A stretch of 64,000 bases of DNA from Dehalococcoidia bacterium (GTDB taxonomy: Bacteria; Chloroflexota; Dehalococcoidia; Dehalococcoidales; Fen-1064), in the NCBI GenBank assembly GCA_011170375.1, contig DUEV01000004.1, positions 1 through 64,000 of the forward strand. Reading direction: 5' to 3'. Each line of letters starts with the position of its first letter. The first letter of the stretch is position 1. Of the stretch, positions 15,862-24,614 are shown piece after piece. Both the position numbers and the translations under genes were made by a program. A model generated the notes under the pieces. That model was not told the origin of the DNA. It saw only the letters and a list, made by a program, of their open reading frames with translations, and searched no databases.

Positions 15862-17106
15862 TTACCTGGTACCCAGCGTGACAGTCAGTTCTATCTCGGA
15901 ATCATCCCGGACTACAGTTACGACAGATGAGTCCCCCGGGCTGCCATGCTCTCCGAGGTAGGACACGAGGTCAGCTACCTCAGTAACGACTACACTATTG
16001 ATGGCAATAATTATGTCATCAGCTTGAATACCGGCATCTTCTGCTGGACCACCAGGGGTAACAAAGCCGACAAACGCTCCATCAACCGTCTCCCGTCCGA
16101 CCATCTCCGCCAGAATTGGCGTAAAATCAGAGGCCTCCACACCAAGCCAGGGATAGTTGAAAGAACCTTGCTCAATAATGGCGTCAGCAACCCTCCTGAC
16201 CTTGTTTGCCGATACCGCATAGGAAATTCCATCTCCTATCTCAGGTTCGACCCGGGCCACAACCAGCCCAATAACCTCCCCAGCAGCATTAAACAAGGGA
16301 CAACCCGAATTCCCGTAATTCGCCGGGGCATCAAACTGGAGCAGGTTTGCTATCCAGTTACTCCCTGCTTCATCACCAATCTCCTCGAACCTGCCAACCT
16401 GACTGATAATCCCCGCTGTCACGGTTCCTCTCTGGTCGAATGGACTGCCGATGGTGATAGCCGGTTCCCCAATCTTGACCGCGGACGAATCCGCCAGCGT
16501 CAAAGGTACGATGTCAAACTGTCGCTCAGGGGCAAGAACCGCTACATCGCTAAGCGGACAGGTACCGACCACACTGGCCGGGGAGGTCCTACCATCAGCC
16601 AGGACCACGTGTATTGTGGTCAGTTCCTCGACCACGTGGTTGGCGGTTACGACATGACCATCATCATCATAGATAAACCCTGAACCAATCGTCCGCTCCC
16701 CATCACTCACCTCGACCACCGCCGGACTGACAGCCTGATAGACCTCGTCAGCCTCCAATCCCGGCTCAATCGCGGCGAGTTCACTTGTAATACCATTAAT
16801 TTCTGTTTCCAAATTTTCTGCTAGCTCTATAATCCTGTCTCCGACCTGTATCAGCTCCTCGTCCACCTTGTCTCCGAGAGCATCAATGCCAACTTGGTTC
16901 GACTGCATCCCTTCTTCCACGGCATCCAAGCGAACCTCTGCCTGCTTACTGAGGACCGTCACTTCATCACCCAAAGCGTTTACCTGGTCCGCCAACTGCT
17001 CACTCAAGGTATCGATATCCCTGTTGAGCAGGTAGGCATAAACACCAATAGCACCGTTTATCAATACCAGCAATATCAGTATCGCAATAAGCACCCTATT
17101 AACCAT
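15862..17106 (-). CDS. Membrane-anchored HtrA/DegS-like serine protease with PDZ domain
   Basis: A 414-residue envelope protease. Residues 5-28 are a hydrophobic signal-anchor. Residues about 30-115 form a heptad-rich coiled coil (DTLSEQL, LGDEVTVL, AEVRLDAVEE), an unusual spacer for this family. The trypsin-like domain has the catalytic triad H157 (VTANHVV), D187 (LSDVAVL) and S267 (YGNSGCPLF). A PDZ domain follows at about 320-410 (GFVTPGGPAEDAGIQADDII). It should act outside the membrane in protein quality control. The ATG at 17106 is preceded by AGGGGAGGGG. It is monocistronic as far as can be seen, convergent with the crotonase gene. Confidence 0.92.
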   Translation of the reverse strand: MVNRVLIAILILLVLINGAIGVYAYLLNRDIDTLSEQLADQVNALGDEVTVLSKQAEVRLDAVEEGMQSNQVGIDALGDKVDEELIQVGDRIIELAENLETEINGITSELAAIEPGLEADEVYQAVSPAVVEVSDGERTIGSGFIYDDDGHVVTANHVVEELTTIHVVLADGRTSPASVVGTCPLSDVAVLAPERQFDIVPLTLADSSAVKIGEPAITIGSPFDQRGTVTAGIISQVGRFEEIGDEAGSNWIANLLQFDAPANYGNSGCPLFNAAGEVIGLVVARVEPEIGDGISYAVSANKVRRVADAIIEQGSFNYPWLGVEASDFTPILAEMVGRETVDGAFVGFVTPGGPAEDAGIQADDIIIAINSVVVTEVADLVSYLGEHGSPGDSSVVTVVRDDSEIELTVTLGTR

Positions 17107-17319
17107 TTCACCCCTCCCCTTTCATTTTTTCAGTCATGGACGTCCGCTCGGGAGCGGATATGACAGCCGCGTACACCCGGCTCATTATAGCGCACTACCC
17201 GTCGATTGTAACAGCCAGTGCTCCATCAGAGGTCAGGACTGTCACAATACACTTACCAATTCGTAACCTCCTTGTTACCTGAAAATGGGTAACTTTACCT
17301 TTCCTTAACCTCAGCACAA

Positions 17320-17415
17320 TATAATATTATTACTACATTTACTACTTACCACCACACCTTTTTTCTTCATCTTCCTAATAAGCAAACCCGAAGGGCAACC
17401 TCGGGTTTGCTTATT
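17320..17415 (+). terminator. Isolated promoter-like element and strong intrinsic terminator (possible short transcript)
   Basis: A TATAAT at 17320-17325 is followed 50 bases later by a 15-bp perfect stem, AATAAGCAAACCCGA (17377-17391) with TCGGGTTTGCTTATT (17401-17415), and a TTTTC tail. No gene ends here on the plus strand: the HtrA gene at 17106 reads away. The element could terminate a short RNA, or insulate the downstream promoter. On the minus strand the same hairpin lies upstream of the HtrA gene. The rest of the 528-base gap between 17107 and 17634 shows no gene that I can support. Confidence 0.5.
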
Positions 17416-17537
17416 TTCAGACGGAGTCAATATCATGGCAATACCTTTATCCACAATGCCCGTATCACACGAGCTAACACCTCCACACAAACAGGTATTA
17501 ATAGACTCAACATTATATTCTTCAGCCTCATCTGCAC

Positions 17538-17567
17538 TTGACAGCCAGTACCATTGAATCCTATTAT
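17538..17567 (+). promoter_or_regulatory. Sigma70-type promoter for the NuoF/HoxU-like pair
   Basis: TTGACA at 17538-17543 and TATTAT at 17562-17567 are separated by 18 bases. The expected transcription start is near 17574, about 60 bases before the ATG at 17635. Confidence 0.65.
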
Positions 17568-17634
17568 CTATAACATATACTGGCCCCCGGGAAAGCAAGC
17601 GCTATTACCCCAAGTCTGTCCAGAGAGAGAGCAT

Positions 17635-19260
17635 ATGTCTGATAGCCAACATGAAATTATTGTATGCCAAGGAACAGGTTGTGTATCCGGGGGAGCTGAG
17701 CAATTATATTCACTGCTACAAAAAGAGCTGGCCGAACTTAATCTTAGTGATAGCGTCCAGGTAAAAGGCACCGGTTGTCACGGTTTCTGCCAGAGAGGGC
17801 CGCTGGTCGTCGTTGAACCAGAGGGCCTCTTTTATTCCAAGGTCGGTCCCGATGACATCCCAGACATCGCCCGGTCATTCCTGCCAGATGGTAGGCCTGT
17901 CGACCGTCTCTTCTACTACGACTCTACTATCGGTAGAACGTTGCCCTGTTACCATGACATACCTTTCTACTACAAGCAGCAACGGCTGGTACTACGGAAT
18001 TGCGGCCACATCAATCCCGAGAGTATCGATGACTACATTGAATCCGGTGGCTACCAGGCAATACATAAGGCCGTGTTTGAAATGACCCCGGAGCAAATAA
18101 TCGATGAGGTAAAGCAGTCGGGACTCCGTGGGCTTGGTGGCGCTGGGTTCTCTGCCGGGCAAAAATGGGAAGCCTGTTATGTTGAGGAGGCAGACCAAAA
18201 ATACGTTATCTGTAATGCCGACGAGGGCGACCCAGGCGCTTTCCAGGACAGGTCAGTTCTCGAGGGAGACCCACATTCTGTCCTTGAAGGGATGATAATC
18301 GCCGCTTGGGCCGTCGGTGCCAGCCAGGGATATGTTTACGTCCGTGCGGAGTACCCCCTCGCCGTAAGACGCCTGAAGATAGCGATAACACAGGCAAGGG
18401 AACGAGGCTTTCTCGGCAAAGGTATCCTGGGGAGCGGTTTCGACTTCGACATAGAAATCTTTCAGGGTGCCGGGGCTTTTGTTTGCGGCGAGTCAACCGC
18501 CCTTGTCCTTTCCATTGAAGGGAAACGAGGTCTACCCAAACTTTCGCCACGTCCCCGCACCACCCAATATGGACTCTGGGGAAAACCAACTGTGCTTAAC
18601 AACGTCAAGACCCTTGCTAATATCCCTTTAATCATCAATCATGGCTCCAGTTGGTTTGCCAGCCGGGGAACGGAGCATAGCAAAGGCACAGCCATTTTTT
18701 CACTGACCGGTAATGTGGTCAACAGTGGTCTGGTAGAGGTGCCCATGGGCACCCGACTCCGTGACATTATCTTCGACATCGGCGGTGGTATCCCCAACGG
18801 CCGTGCCTTCAAAGCCGTCCAGACAGGCGGCCCATCGGGCGGCTGTCTCCCAGCCGAGCTACTCAACCTGCCAGTAGATTTCGACTCGCTTACGGAGGCT
18901 GGCTCGATGATGGGCTCGGGTGGCATGGTCGTTATGGACCAAGACACCTGCATGGTAGACGTCGCTCGATACTTCCTTGATTTCACACGGCGCGAGTCGT
19001 GCGGACAGTGTATCCCCTGTCGTGTGGGAACAAAACAGATGTTTGACATCCTCGACCATATCTGCCGAGGACAGGGCCGACCCGAAGACATTGACCTGCT
19101 TGAGGAACTGGGTAAGTCAATCGCCGAGACATCCCTGTGTGCCCTGGGACAGAGCGCCCCGAACCCGGTACTCACCACCATCCGCTACTTCCGTGATGAG
19201 TACGAGGCACACATCAAAGAGGGCTACTGCCCAGCCGGCGTATGTTTCTTCTACCAGTAA
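17635..19260 (+). CDS. NuoF-like NADH-binding flavoprotein subunit (second copy)
   Basis: A 541-residue paralogue of the flavoprotein at 5743-7623. It has an N-terminal [2Fe-2S] thioredoxin-like domain (CQGTGCVSGG, TGCHGFCQRGP), the FMN/NADH domain ([28 protein letters not shown]), SLBB domain and the N3-type [4Fe-4S] site ESCGQCIPCRVG. Unlike the first copy it ends right after the CPAGVC motif, so the C-terminal diferredoxin domain is absent. I placed the start at the ATG at 17635, which gives the family N-terminus (MSDSQHEIIVCQGTGC) and sits after GAGAGAG; the frame remains open further upstream to 17554, but that would cover the promoter. It is followed nine bases later by a HoxU-like subunit; no NuoE-like gene is adjacent. 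The electron partner is unknown. Confidence 0.9.
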   Translation: MSDSQHEIIVCQGTGCVSGGAEQLYSLLQKELAELNLSDSVQVKGTGCHGFCQRGPLVVVEPEGLFYSKVGPDDIPDIARSFLPDGRPVDRLFYYDSTIGRTLPCYHDIPFYYKQQRLVLRNCGHINPESIDDYIESGGYQAIHKAVFEMTPEQIIDEVKQSGLRGLGGAGFSAGQKWEACYVEEADQKYVICNADEGDPGAFQDRSVLEGDPHSVLEGMIIAAWAVGASQGYVYVRAEYPLAVRRLKIAITQARERGFLGKGILGSGFDFDIEIFQGAGAFVCGESTALVLSIEGKRGLPKLSPRPRTTQYGLWGKPTVLNNVKTLANIPLIINHGSSWFASRGTEHSKGTAIFSLTGNVVNSGLVEVPMGTRLRDIIFDIGGGIPNGRAFKAVQTGGPSGGCLPAELLNLPVDFDSLTEAGSMMGSGGMVVMDQDTCMVDVARYFLDFTRRESCGQCIPCRVGTKQMFDILDHICRGQGRPEDIDLLEELGKSIAETSLCALGQSAPNPVLTTIRYFRDEYEAHIKEGYCPAGVCFFYQ

Positions 19261-19269
19261 GACAGAAAG

Positions 19270-19908
19270 ATGGAAAAAGTTAAATTAATTATTGATGATC
19301 TAGCTCTAGAGGTTGATGAAGGGACTTCTGTCCTGGCAGCCGCCCTCCAGAATGATATCTATATCCCCCACCTCTGCTATCACCCGGCACTGGAAGGCCG
19401 TGGTGCCTGCCGACTCTGTATAGTTGAGATTGATGGTAGCCTGGCCACCGCTTGTCGTGTAGAGGTAGAACCCGGCATGGTGGTCAGGACAAAGTCCCCG
19501 GAGATTGACCAGGCCATTCGGCCTGTGGTTGAGCTACTCATCGCCAACCACCATATTACCTGCCGCGGCTGCCCCAGCAGCGGTAAATGCCAGCTCCAGA
19601 AACTAATGGCACAGCTTCGCATCGACCGCCGACGAGTACGGCGCCTGCGAGTGCCAGATGAGGAGCTCCCTCTCGATACCTCCCCACCCTGCTTCGACTA
19701 CGACCCTAACAAGTGCGTCCTCTGCGGGATATGTGTCCAGACCTGCGAAGACCTCCACGGGACCAGCTCCCTGTACTTCCTCAACCGTGGTAATGAAACC
19801 AGAATAGCCTTCTACGGTGACGAGTCGCGTTGCGCCTCCTGCATGGAATGCATCAAGCGATGCCCCGTCGGCGTCCTGATGCCCAAGCAGACCAGAAGTA
19901 CCGACTGA
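19270..19908 (+). CDS. HoxU/NuoG-like Fe-S subunit (second copy)
   Basis: A 212-residue electron-transfer subunit. N-terminal [2Fe-2S] domain (CYHPALEGRGACRLCIVEI, then TACRVEVEPG), the His/Cys [4Fe-4S] motif of NuoG written as HHITCRGCPSSGKC (about residues 97-110), and two further [4Fe-4S] motifs, CVLCGICVQTCED (about 155-167) and CASCMECIKRCP (about 187-198). The His-Cys site is more canonical than in the first locus, and the zinc-ribbon tail is missing. It forms a two-gene unit with the NuoF-like gene (9-base spacing). No catalytic hydrogenase or dehydrogenase subunit is encoded next to it, so it may plug into an enzyme encoded elsewhere. Confidence 0.9.
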   Translation: MEKVKLIIDDLALEVDEGTSVLAAALQNDIYIPHLCYHPALEGRGACRLCIVEIDGSLATACRVEVEPGMVVRTKSPEIDQAIRPVVELLIANHHITCRGCPSSGKCQLQKLMAQLRIDRRRVRRLRVPDEELPLDTSPPCFDYDPNKCVLCGICVQTCEDLHGTSSLYFLNRGNETRIAFYGDESRCASCMECIKRCPVGVLMPKQTRSTD

Positions 19909-20005
19909 TTATTCTCTTGTTATTCTACCGTAATCTGTGCTTGCTATTAAGTTCGCCAGCTAGTAAGATAGTGTCGCTGTACCTGCAAGCACAGGAGGAT
20001 GATAA

Positions 20006-21151
20006 ATGCAGTACCGGAAACTGGGAAGAAAAGGGATCGATGTCAGCATCATAGGGCTCGGAGCTGAATACCTGGAGCACGCTCCGCTGGATACGATTGT
20101 CTCTGTCGTCAATACCGCCCTTGATGAAGGCGTTAACTATATCGACCTTTTCATGGCCTCCCCCGATGTCCGGGACAACTTCGGCATCGCCCTGAAGGAC
20201 CGACGGCACCGGGTAATGATTGCCGGTCACCTGGGCTCCACCCTGAAAAATGGTCAGCCTGACCGCACCCGGGACAAAGCTGCCTGTGAGCATTACTTCA
20301 ACGACCTGCTAGCCAGGTTGCAGACAGACTACATTGACGTCCTCATGCTGTTCTTCGTCGACAAAGCGGACGATTATGATAAGGTATTCAGTCCCGGTGG
20401 ACTCCTGGAACTGGCACTCAGGCTAAAAAAAGAAGGTAAGGCACGCATTATCGGGATGAGCAGTCATCGTGTACCGATTGCCCTCAAGGCAGTTGACAGT
20501 GGATACATCGATGTATTGATGTTTCCCATAAACCCGGCGATAGACACTCTGCCAGGTGACATCGAAGTCGAAGCCGTATGGCAGGCAAGTACCTACCGCC
20601 AATCACGGCCCGAAACGGACTCGACAACTAGCAGAAGAGAGCTTTATCATGCCTGTGCTGCCCGTGGTGTCGCCGTCGTGGCGATGAAACCCTACGCCGC
20701 CGGCTGGCTCTTCAACAAGAAGAACCCAAGTGGTATCATCCTGACTCCAGTCCAGTGCCTGAGCTACGCCCTGTCTCAGCCAGGAGTGTGCACCACAGTC
20801 CCGGGCTGCCGTACCGTAAATGAGATGAGGGCAGCACTGGCCTACCTGGAAGCCACCAGCGAGGAAAAGGACTACAGCGCCATCGATACCAACAGTATCT
20901 GGAAGTTGCAAGGTAGCTGCATGTACTGTAACCACTGCCTGCCCTGCCCGGTCAGTATTGACATTGGAACGGTAACACGTCTCACCGATACCGCCCGATA
21001 TGCCGGGAACAGCCTGGCCGCCACCCAGTACGAATCATTACCGGTCACGGCTTCCGCCTGCACGGAATGCGGCGTATGTGTTGAGCGCTGCCCGTTTAAT
21101 GTAGATGTAATCACCAACATAAAGCAAGCAGTCACAATTTTCGGCAGGTAG
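20006..21151 (+). CDS. Aldo/keto reductase family protein with C-terminal ferredoxin domain
   Basis: A 381-residue two-domain protein. Residues 1-285 form an aldo/keto reductase TIM barrel (MQYRKLGRKGIDVSIIGLGA; DYIDVLMLFFVDK; KEGKARIIGMSSH; VAVVAMKPYAAG). Residues about 295-381 carry CMYCNHCLPCPVSI and CTECGVCVERCPFNV, a ferredoxin-like [4Fe-4S] pair. Such Fe-S aldo/keto reductases are widespread in strict anaerobes. In the region where classical enzymes have the catalytic tyrosine (DTAxxYG) this protein reads NYIDLFMASPDVRD, so the tyrosine may be absent, and the chemistry need not be NADPH-dependent carbonyl reduction. The ATG at 20006 has AGGAGG upstream. The HoxU-like gene ends 97 bases before, suggesting possible electron supply from it (inference). 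Confidence 0.87.
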   Translation: MQYRKLGRKGIDVSIIGLGAEYLEHAPLDTIVSVVNTALDEGVNYIDLFMASPDVRDNFGIALKDRRHRVMIAGHLGSTLKNGQPDRTRDKAACEHYFNDLLARLQTDYIDVLMLFFVDKADDYDKVFSPGGLLELALRLKKEGKARIIGMSSHRVPIALKAVDSGYIDVLMFPINPAIDTLPGDIEVEAVWQASTYRQSRPETDSTTSRRELYHACAARGVAVVAMKPYAAGWLFNKKNPSGIILTPVQCLSYALSQPGVCTTVPGCRTVNEMRAALAYLEATSEEKDYSAIDTNSIWKLQGSCMYCNHCLPCPVSIDIGTVTRLTDTARYAGNSLAATQYESLPVTASACTECGVCVERCPFNVDVITNIKQAVTIFGR

Positions 21152-21199
21152 TTTATTAGCAGGTTGCCAAGTGCCGAAACACGGTACAAGGAGGTATGA

Positions 21200-22237
21200 T
21201 TGAAAATCATTGACCTGCGCAGCGATACCGTAACATTACCCACCGAGGAGATGCGCCTCGCCATGTATCAGGCTGAGGTCGGTGATGATGTTTACCAGGA
21301 AGACCCGACAATAGATTCCCTGGAGCAACTGGCAGCGCAGATGCTGGGAAAGGAGGCGGCTCTCTTCACCACCAGCGGAACGATGAGCAACCTGCTGGCC
21401 ATTCTTGTCCAAACACATCATGGTGACGAAGTCCTCCTCGGTGATGAATCTCACACTTTCTGGTATGAGGTGGGAGGCGCTTCTGCCCTGGGCGGAGTGG
21501 TAATGCACACCGTACCAAACAGCCAGGATGGGCAGATGGACCTCAACATGATTGAGAGTTCCATCCGCAGTCAGAACATCCACTTCCCTCAGACCACCCT
21601 GCTGTGCCTGGAAAATACCCATAACCGCTGTGGTGGCTCTGTCCTCACCGCCGACTACACATCGGCTGCCGCTGAAATAGCACACCGGCACGGCCTCCGG
21701 GTCCACCTTGATGGGGCCCGGATTTTCAACGCCGCCATCGCTCTATACGTGCCTGCCAGCGAGCTAGCTGCCGATGTTGATTCTGTCTGCTTTTGCCTCT
21801 CCAAAGGGCTCAGCGCTCCTGTCGGCTCCCTTCTTTGCGGAACAGAGGAACTTATCGAGAGTGCCCGCAAATGGCGCAAGATGCTTGGAGGAGGGATGAG
21901 GCAGGCAGGAGTTATCGCTGCTGCCGGCATCGTCGCCCTGCAAACAATGGTGGCACGGCTGGCCGAAGACCATGATAATGCCCGCCGTCTTGCCAGGGGA
22001 CTATCCAATATCCCCGGCATAATAGTCCCCCACGAAGTCCAGACGAACATCGTAAACTTCGAATTATCCCTGAAGGTTTCCAGCTCCGAATTCATACAGA
22101 TGCTGAATACACGGGGTGTCAAGGTCGGCTATCGTGGTGATAATAAGTGCCGGGCCGTAACAAACCGCATGGTCAACGGTGAGGACATAGATGAGGCCCT
22201 GAACCATATTGACCTTGGTCTGAGAGAACTCCATTAG
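21200..22237 (+). CDS. ltaE: Low-specificity L-threonine aldolase
   Basis: A 345-residue PLP-dependent fold-type I enzyme, predicted to split threonine or allo-threonine to glycine and acetaldehyde. Recognisable segments: DLRSDTVTLPTEEMRLAM at the N-terminus, GDDVYQEDPTIDSLE, SGTMSNLLAI, ENTHNRCGG, and the PLP lysine K202 in CLSKGLSAPVGSLLCG. Length and motif order are normal. The start is TTG at 21200, five bases after AAGGAGG; a nearby ATG at 21196 is out of frame. It follows the aldo/keto reductase by 48 bases on the same strand and may be co-transcribed. Confidence 0.92.
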   Translation: MKIIDLRSDTVTLPTEEMRLAMYQAEVGDDVYQEDPTIDSLEQLAAQMLGKEAALFTTSGTMSNLLAILVQTHHGDEVLLGDESHTFWYEVGGASALGGVVMHTVPNSQDGQMDLNMIESSIRSQNIHFPQTTLLCLENTHNRCGGSVLTADYTSAAAEIAHRHGLRVHLDGARIFNAAIALYVPASELAADVDSVCFCLSKGLSAPVGSLLCGTEELIESARKWRKMLGGGMRQAGVIAAAGIVALQTMVARLAEDHDNARRLARGLSNIPGIIVPHEVQTNIVNFELSLKVSSSEFIQMLNTRGVKVGYRGDNKCRAVTNRMVNGEDIDEALNHIDLGLRELH

Positions 22238-22303
22238 CAGGACGTAGTCGGGGAGAAAAAGCGTATATAGTATGCCTAGGTGAAACGCGGAGGACCGAGC
22301 TCC

Positions 22304-22995
22304 TCAGCCCGTCCTCATTGCCTGTTGCATCAATTTCAAAGCCTTTTCGGCATCGCCAAGAAACTGCTTTACCGTCTCGCGGCTGTACTTGTGGTCTGCC
22401 ATCTTGTATAGAAACGGCGGGGGGATTGTGACAATATGGGCACCAGCCATAACCGCATTCAGGACATCACCCACTGACCTGATACTGCCAACAACCACTT
22501 TACTCTTAAATCTCCAGCGCCCCAGCCACTCTACCGCCATCCTGATGACCTCCGGGGCATTATACCACCCTCGTCAGCTACCCTGCCGGCAAATAAGCTG
22601 ATGTAGGTTGCCCCCGCCTTGGCCGCCAGTATTACCTGTCCCAGGGACATCGCAGCCGTAGCGTTTACTCTTATCCCCTCAGCTTCCAAGTCTTTGATGA
22701 CTCCATAGCAGGGAACGCCGTCAGTAGTAATGTGGGGTATCTTGACGACCACATTGGATGCCCACGAAGCGAACAGACGTGCCTGTACTGCCATATCATC
22801 CGGCTCGTCAGTGGTAACCTCGACACATACCGGTAGAGGGTCTACCAAGGCAGAGATTGTCCTGATTCCAGCTTCAGCGTCATAAACGCCATCCTCAAAC
22901 ATTATGGTGGGATTAGTCGTTACACCATCAATCACACCCATCCCAAGCCATTTTACAATCTCACTAACACTCGCCGAGTCAATAAAAATCTGCAT
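22304..22995 (-). pseudogene. Transaldolase / fructose-6-phosphate aldolase-like gene, interrupted by a frameshift
   Basis: Two minus-strand frames together make one complete small transaldolase. The upstream part (22531-22995) starts MQIFIDSASVSEIVKWL and carries GVTTNPTI, the Schiff-base lysine in VVVKIPH, and ISLFAGRVADEGGI, then runs out of register. The downstream part (22304-22540) continues with MAVEWLGRW, VVVGSIRSVGDV and GAHIVTIPP to the normal end. Restoring one missing base near 22559-22562 (a GAT codon after GGTATA) would read GGIDAPEVIRMAVEW without interruption. The gene is therefore either a very recent pseudogene or carries a sequencing or assembly error. All other family features are intact and no other mutation is seen. 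Role if intact: sugar-phosphate C3 transfer. Confidence 0.85.
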
Positions 22996-23252
22996 GCCGG
23001 TCCCTCCAAGTTATTACAACACCGGACTACCGCTAGCTGCTTCGAGAACGCAATCTTGCTAAATTATAAACACAGGCAGGATATGAGTCAATAATATGTA
23101 CTACCCCCCTACGAATTTAGGACTATTCACCTAGAGGTATCAGTACTATCGTGGGATATTCTCCCGGATAACCCATGCCCTATACTGGAACTAGCACATA
23201 TATCGGCTAAAGTTGTGTACTGGCACAACAGCAAACGCTAGGAGGTAGAAAA

Positions 23253-24434
23253 GTGAAATTACTGGTTATTGGTCTGGGTCAGTGCGGCTCCAACATTGCT
23301 GACGGGTTCGCCCGGATAAACAGCAGGGCTAAAGCACGACGCAGAACCGAGATAGTCACCGGTGTCTTCGCCGTCAATACTGACCTCGCCGACCTCGGTG
23401 GGCTGTCTCATATCAAGTCCGATTACCGCCACAGAATCCTTATTGGAGGACGAAAGTCAGGGGGTCACGGAGTTGGCAAGATAAACGAACTGGCCGCCGA
23501 AATCGCCAGAGAGGACGCCGACAAGGTCATCGACGCCATCAGGTCAACACCCCACTTCTTCGAGTCAGACGCCTTTATGCTATGCGCTGGTGCCGCCGGA
23601 GGTACTGGCTCCGGGTCAATCTCAATCATGACCCAGATACTCAAGGAACGCTATATCGACAAACCAATTTATAACCTCATTATCCTCCCCTTCGAGCACG
23701 AAGAGCATACTGAGGAAAGGACTATATACAATACAGCGACATGTCTCAAGTCTGCCGACGCAGTAGCGGATGCCATCTTCCTGGTCGACAACCAGAGGTA
23801 CGTCAAAAAGACCGACACGCTGAGGAACAACCTTGCTGGCATCAATCACCTCATCGTCGAACCATTCTATAACATACTTTGCGCCGGCGAGGAGAAGAAG
23901 GCCAAGTATGTTGGCGCCAGACTACTCGATGCCGGAGACATCATCCAGAGTATAGCCGGGTGGACAGTCATCGGCTACGGGCAGGCACAATTGCCCCCCT
24001 TCCGGCTCCCCTTCCGGACATCAAAGAACTTCCGTGACAAGAGCACGGAAATCCACCGTGGCATCGAGGCGATGGACGCCGCCATCAGCGAGCTGTCTTT
24101 CAAGTGCAACCCCGAGGATGCTTCACGAGCGCTGTACCTCGTTTCTGCACCCAGCAAGGAGATGAACCTCACCGTCATCAAAGAGCTTGGCGAATACCTC
24201 AAGGGGCTTGCCCCGGAAGCCATTATCAGAAATGGCGACTACCCCCGGAACAGCGGCGCTCTTGATGTCTCGGTGATCCTGTCCGAACTCAAGAATGTCG
24301 AGAAAATCCGAAGGTACTATGCCGAAACCGCCCAGATTGTCACGACAATAGAAGAGAGAAAGAAACAGACAGATGCCAAGCTCAGGGAGATGGATGAGGT
24401 CTCCAGAGACGTACCATCGTTGATTTTCAACTAG
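23253..24434 (+). CDS. Tubulin/FtsZ-superfamily GTPase-like protein
   Basis: A 393-residue cytoplasmic protein of the tubulin/FtsZ superfamily. The N-terminal nucleotide-binding loop is GLGQCGSNIADGF (residues 7-19), closer to the GQCG loop of eukaryotic tubulin and the GQAG loop of CetZ-like proteins than to the GVGGAGGNA of FtsZ. The tubulin signature is AGAAGGTGSGS (about residues 112-122). A later segment (GINHLIVEPFYNIL) sits where FtsZ has its T7/synergy loop; it contains one acidic residue rather than the usual pair. The C-terminus is a charged helix (EERKKQTDAKLREMDEVSRD) ending SLIFN, not the FtsZ C-terminal peptide. It is a single gene: GTG start with GGAGG seven bases upstream, own terminator, no dcw neighbours. 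Function in cell shape or division is inference. Confidence 0.85.
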   Translation: MKLLVIGLGQCGSNIADGFARINSRAKARRRTEIVTGVFAVNTDLADLGGLSHIKSDYRHRILIGGRKSGGHGVGKINELAAEIAREDADKVIDAIRSTPHFFESDAFMLCAGAAGGTGSGSISIMTQILKERYIDKPIYNLIILPFEHEEHTEERTIYNTATCLKSADAVADAIFLVDNQRYVKKTDTLRNNLAGINHLIVEPFYNILCAGEEKKAKYVGARLLDAGDIIQSIAGWTVIGYGQAQLPPFRLPFRTSKNFRDKSTEIHRGIEAMDAAISELSFKCNPEDASRALYLVSAPSKEMNLTVIKELGEYLKGLAPEAIIRNGDYPRNSGALDVSVILSELKNVEKIRRYYAETAQIVTTIEERKKQTDAKLREMDEVSRDVPSLIFN

Positions 24435-24496
24435 TCAGGCTTAATCGGTCAACCTGAAGCAATCCCTGTACCGAACACAAAAAAGACAATAGAAGA

Positions 24497-24530
24497 CAGG
24501 CCAACCTTTTTATAGGTTGGCCTGACCTTA
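24497..24530 (+). terminator. Intrinsic terminator of the tubulin-like gene
   Basis: CAGGCCAACCT (24497-24507) pairs with AGGTTGGCCTG (24514-24524), an 11-bp perfect stem with a 6-base T-rich loop, 62 bases after the stop codon. The tail ACCTTATTATTC is only moderately T-rich. Confidence 0.78.
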
Positions 24531-24614
24531 TTATTCTCCCCTTACCTTCCCCTATCCGGATATTAATGTTGAAGCAAATACACCCGAACGTGCTTCACAA
24601 ATTATCAACTTAGA

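Noticed and set aside
17311-17598. A 95-codon minus-strand frame, cysteine-containing, upstream of the second NuoF gene
   Set aside because: It needs a TTG start with no ribosome site, overlaps the promoter at 17538-17567 and runs through the 15-bp terminator stem; most likely chance.
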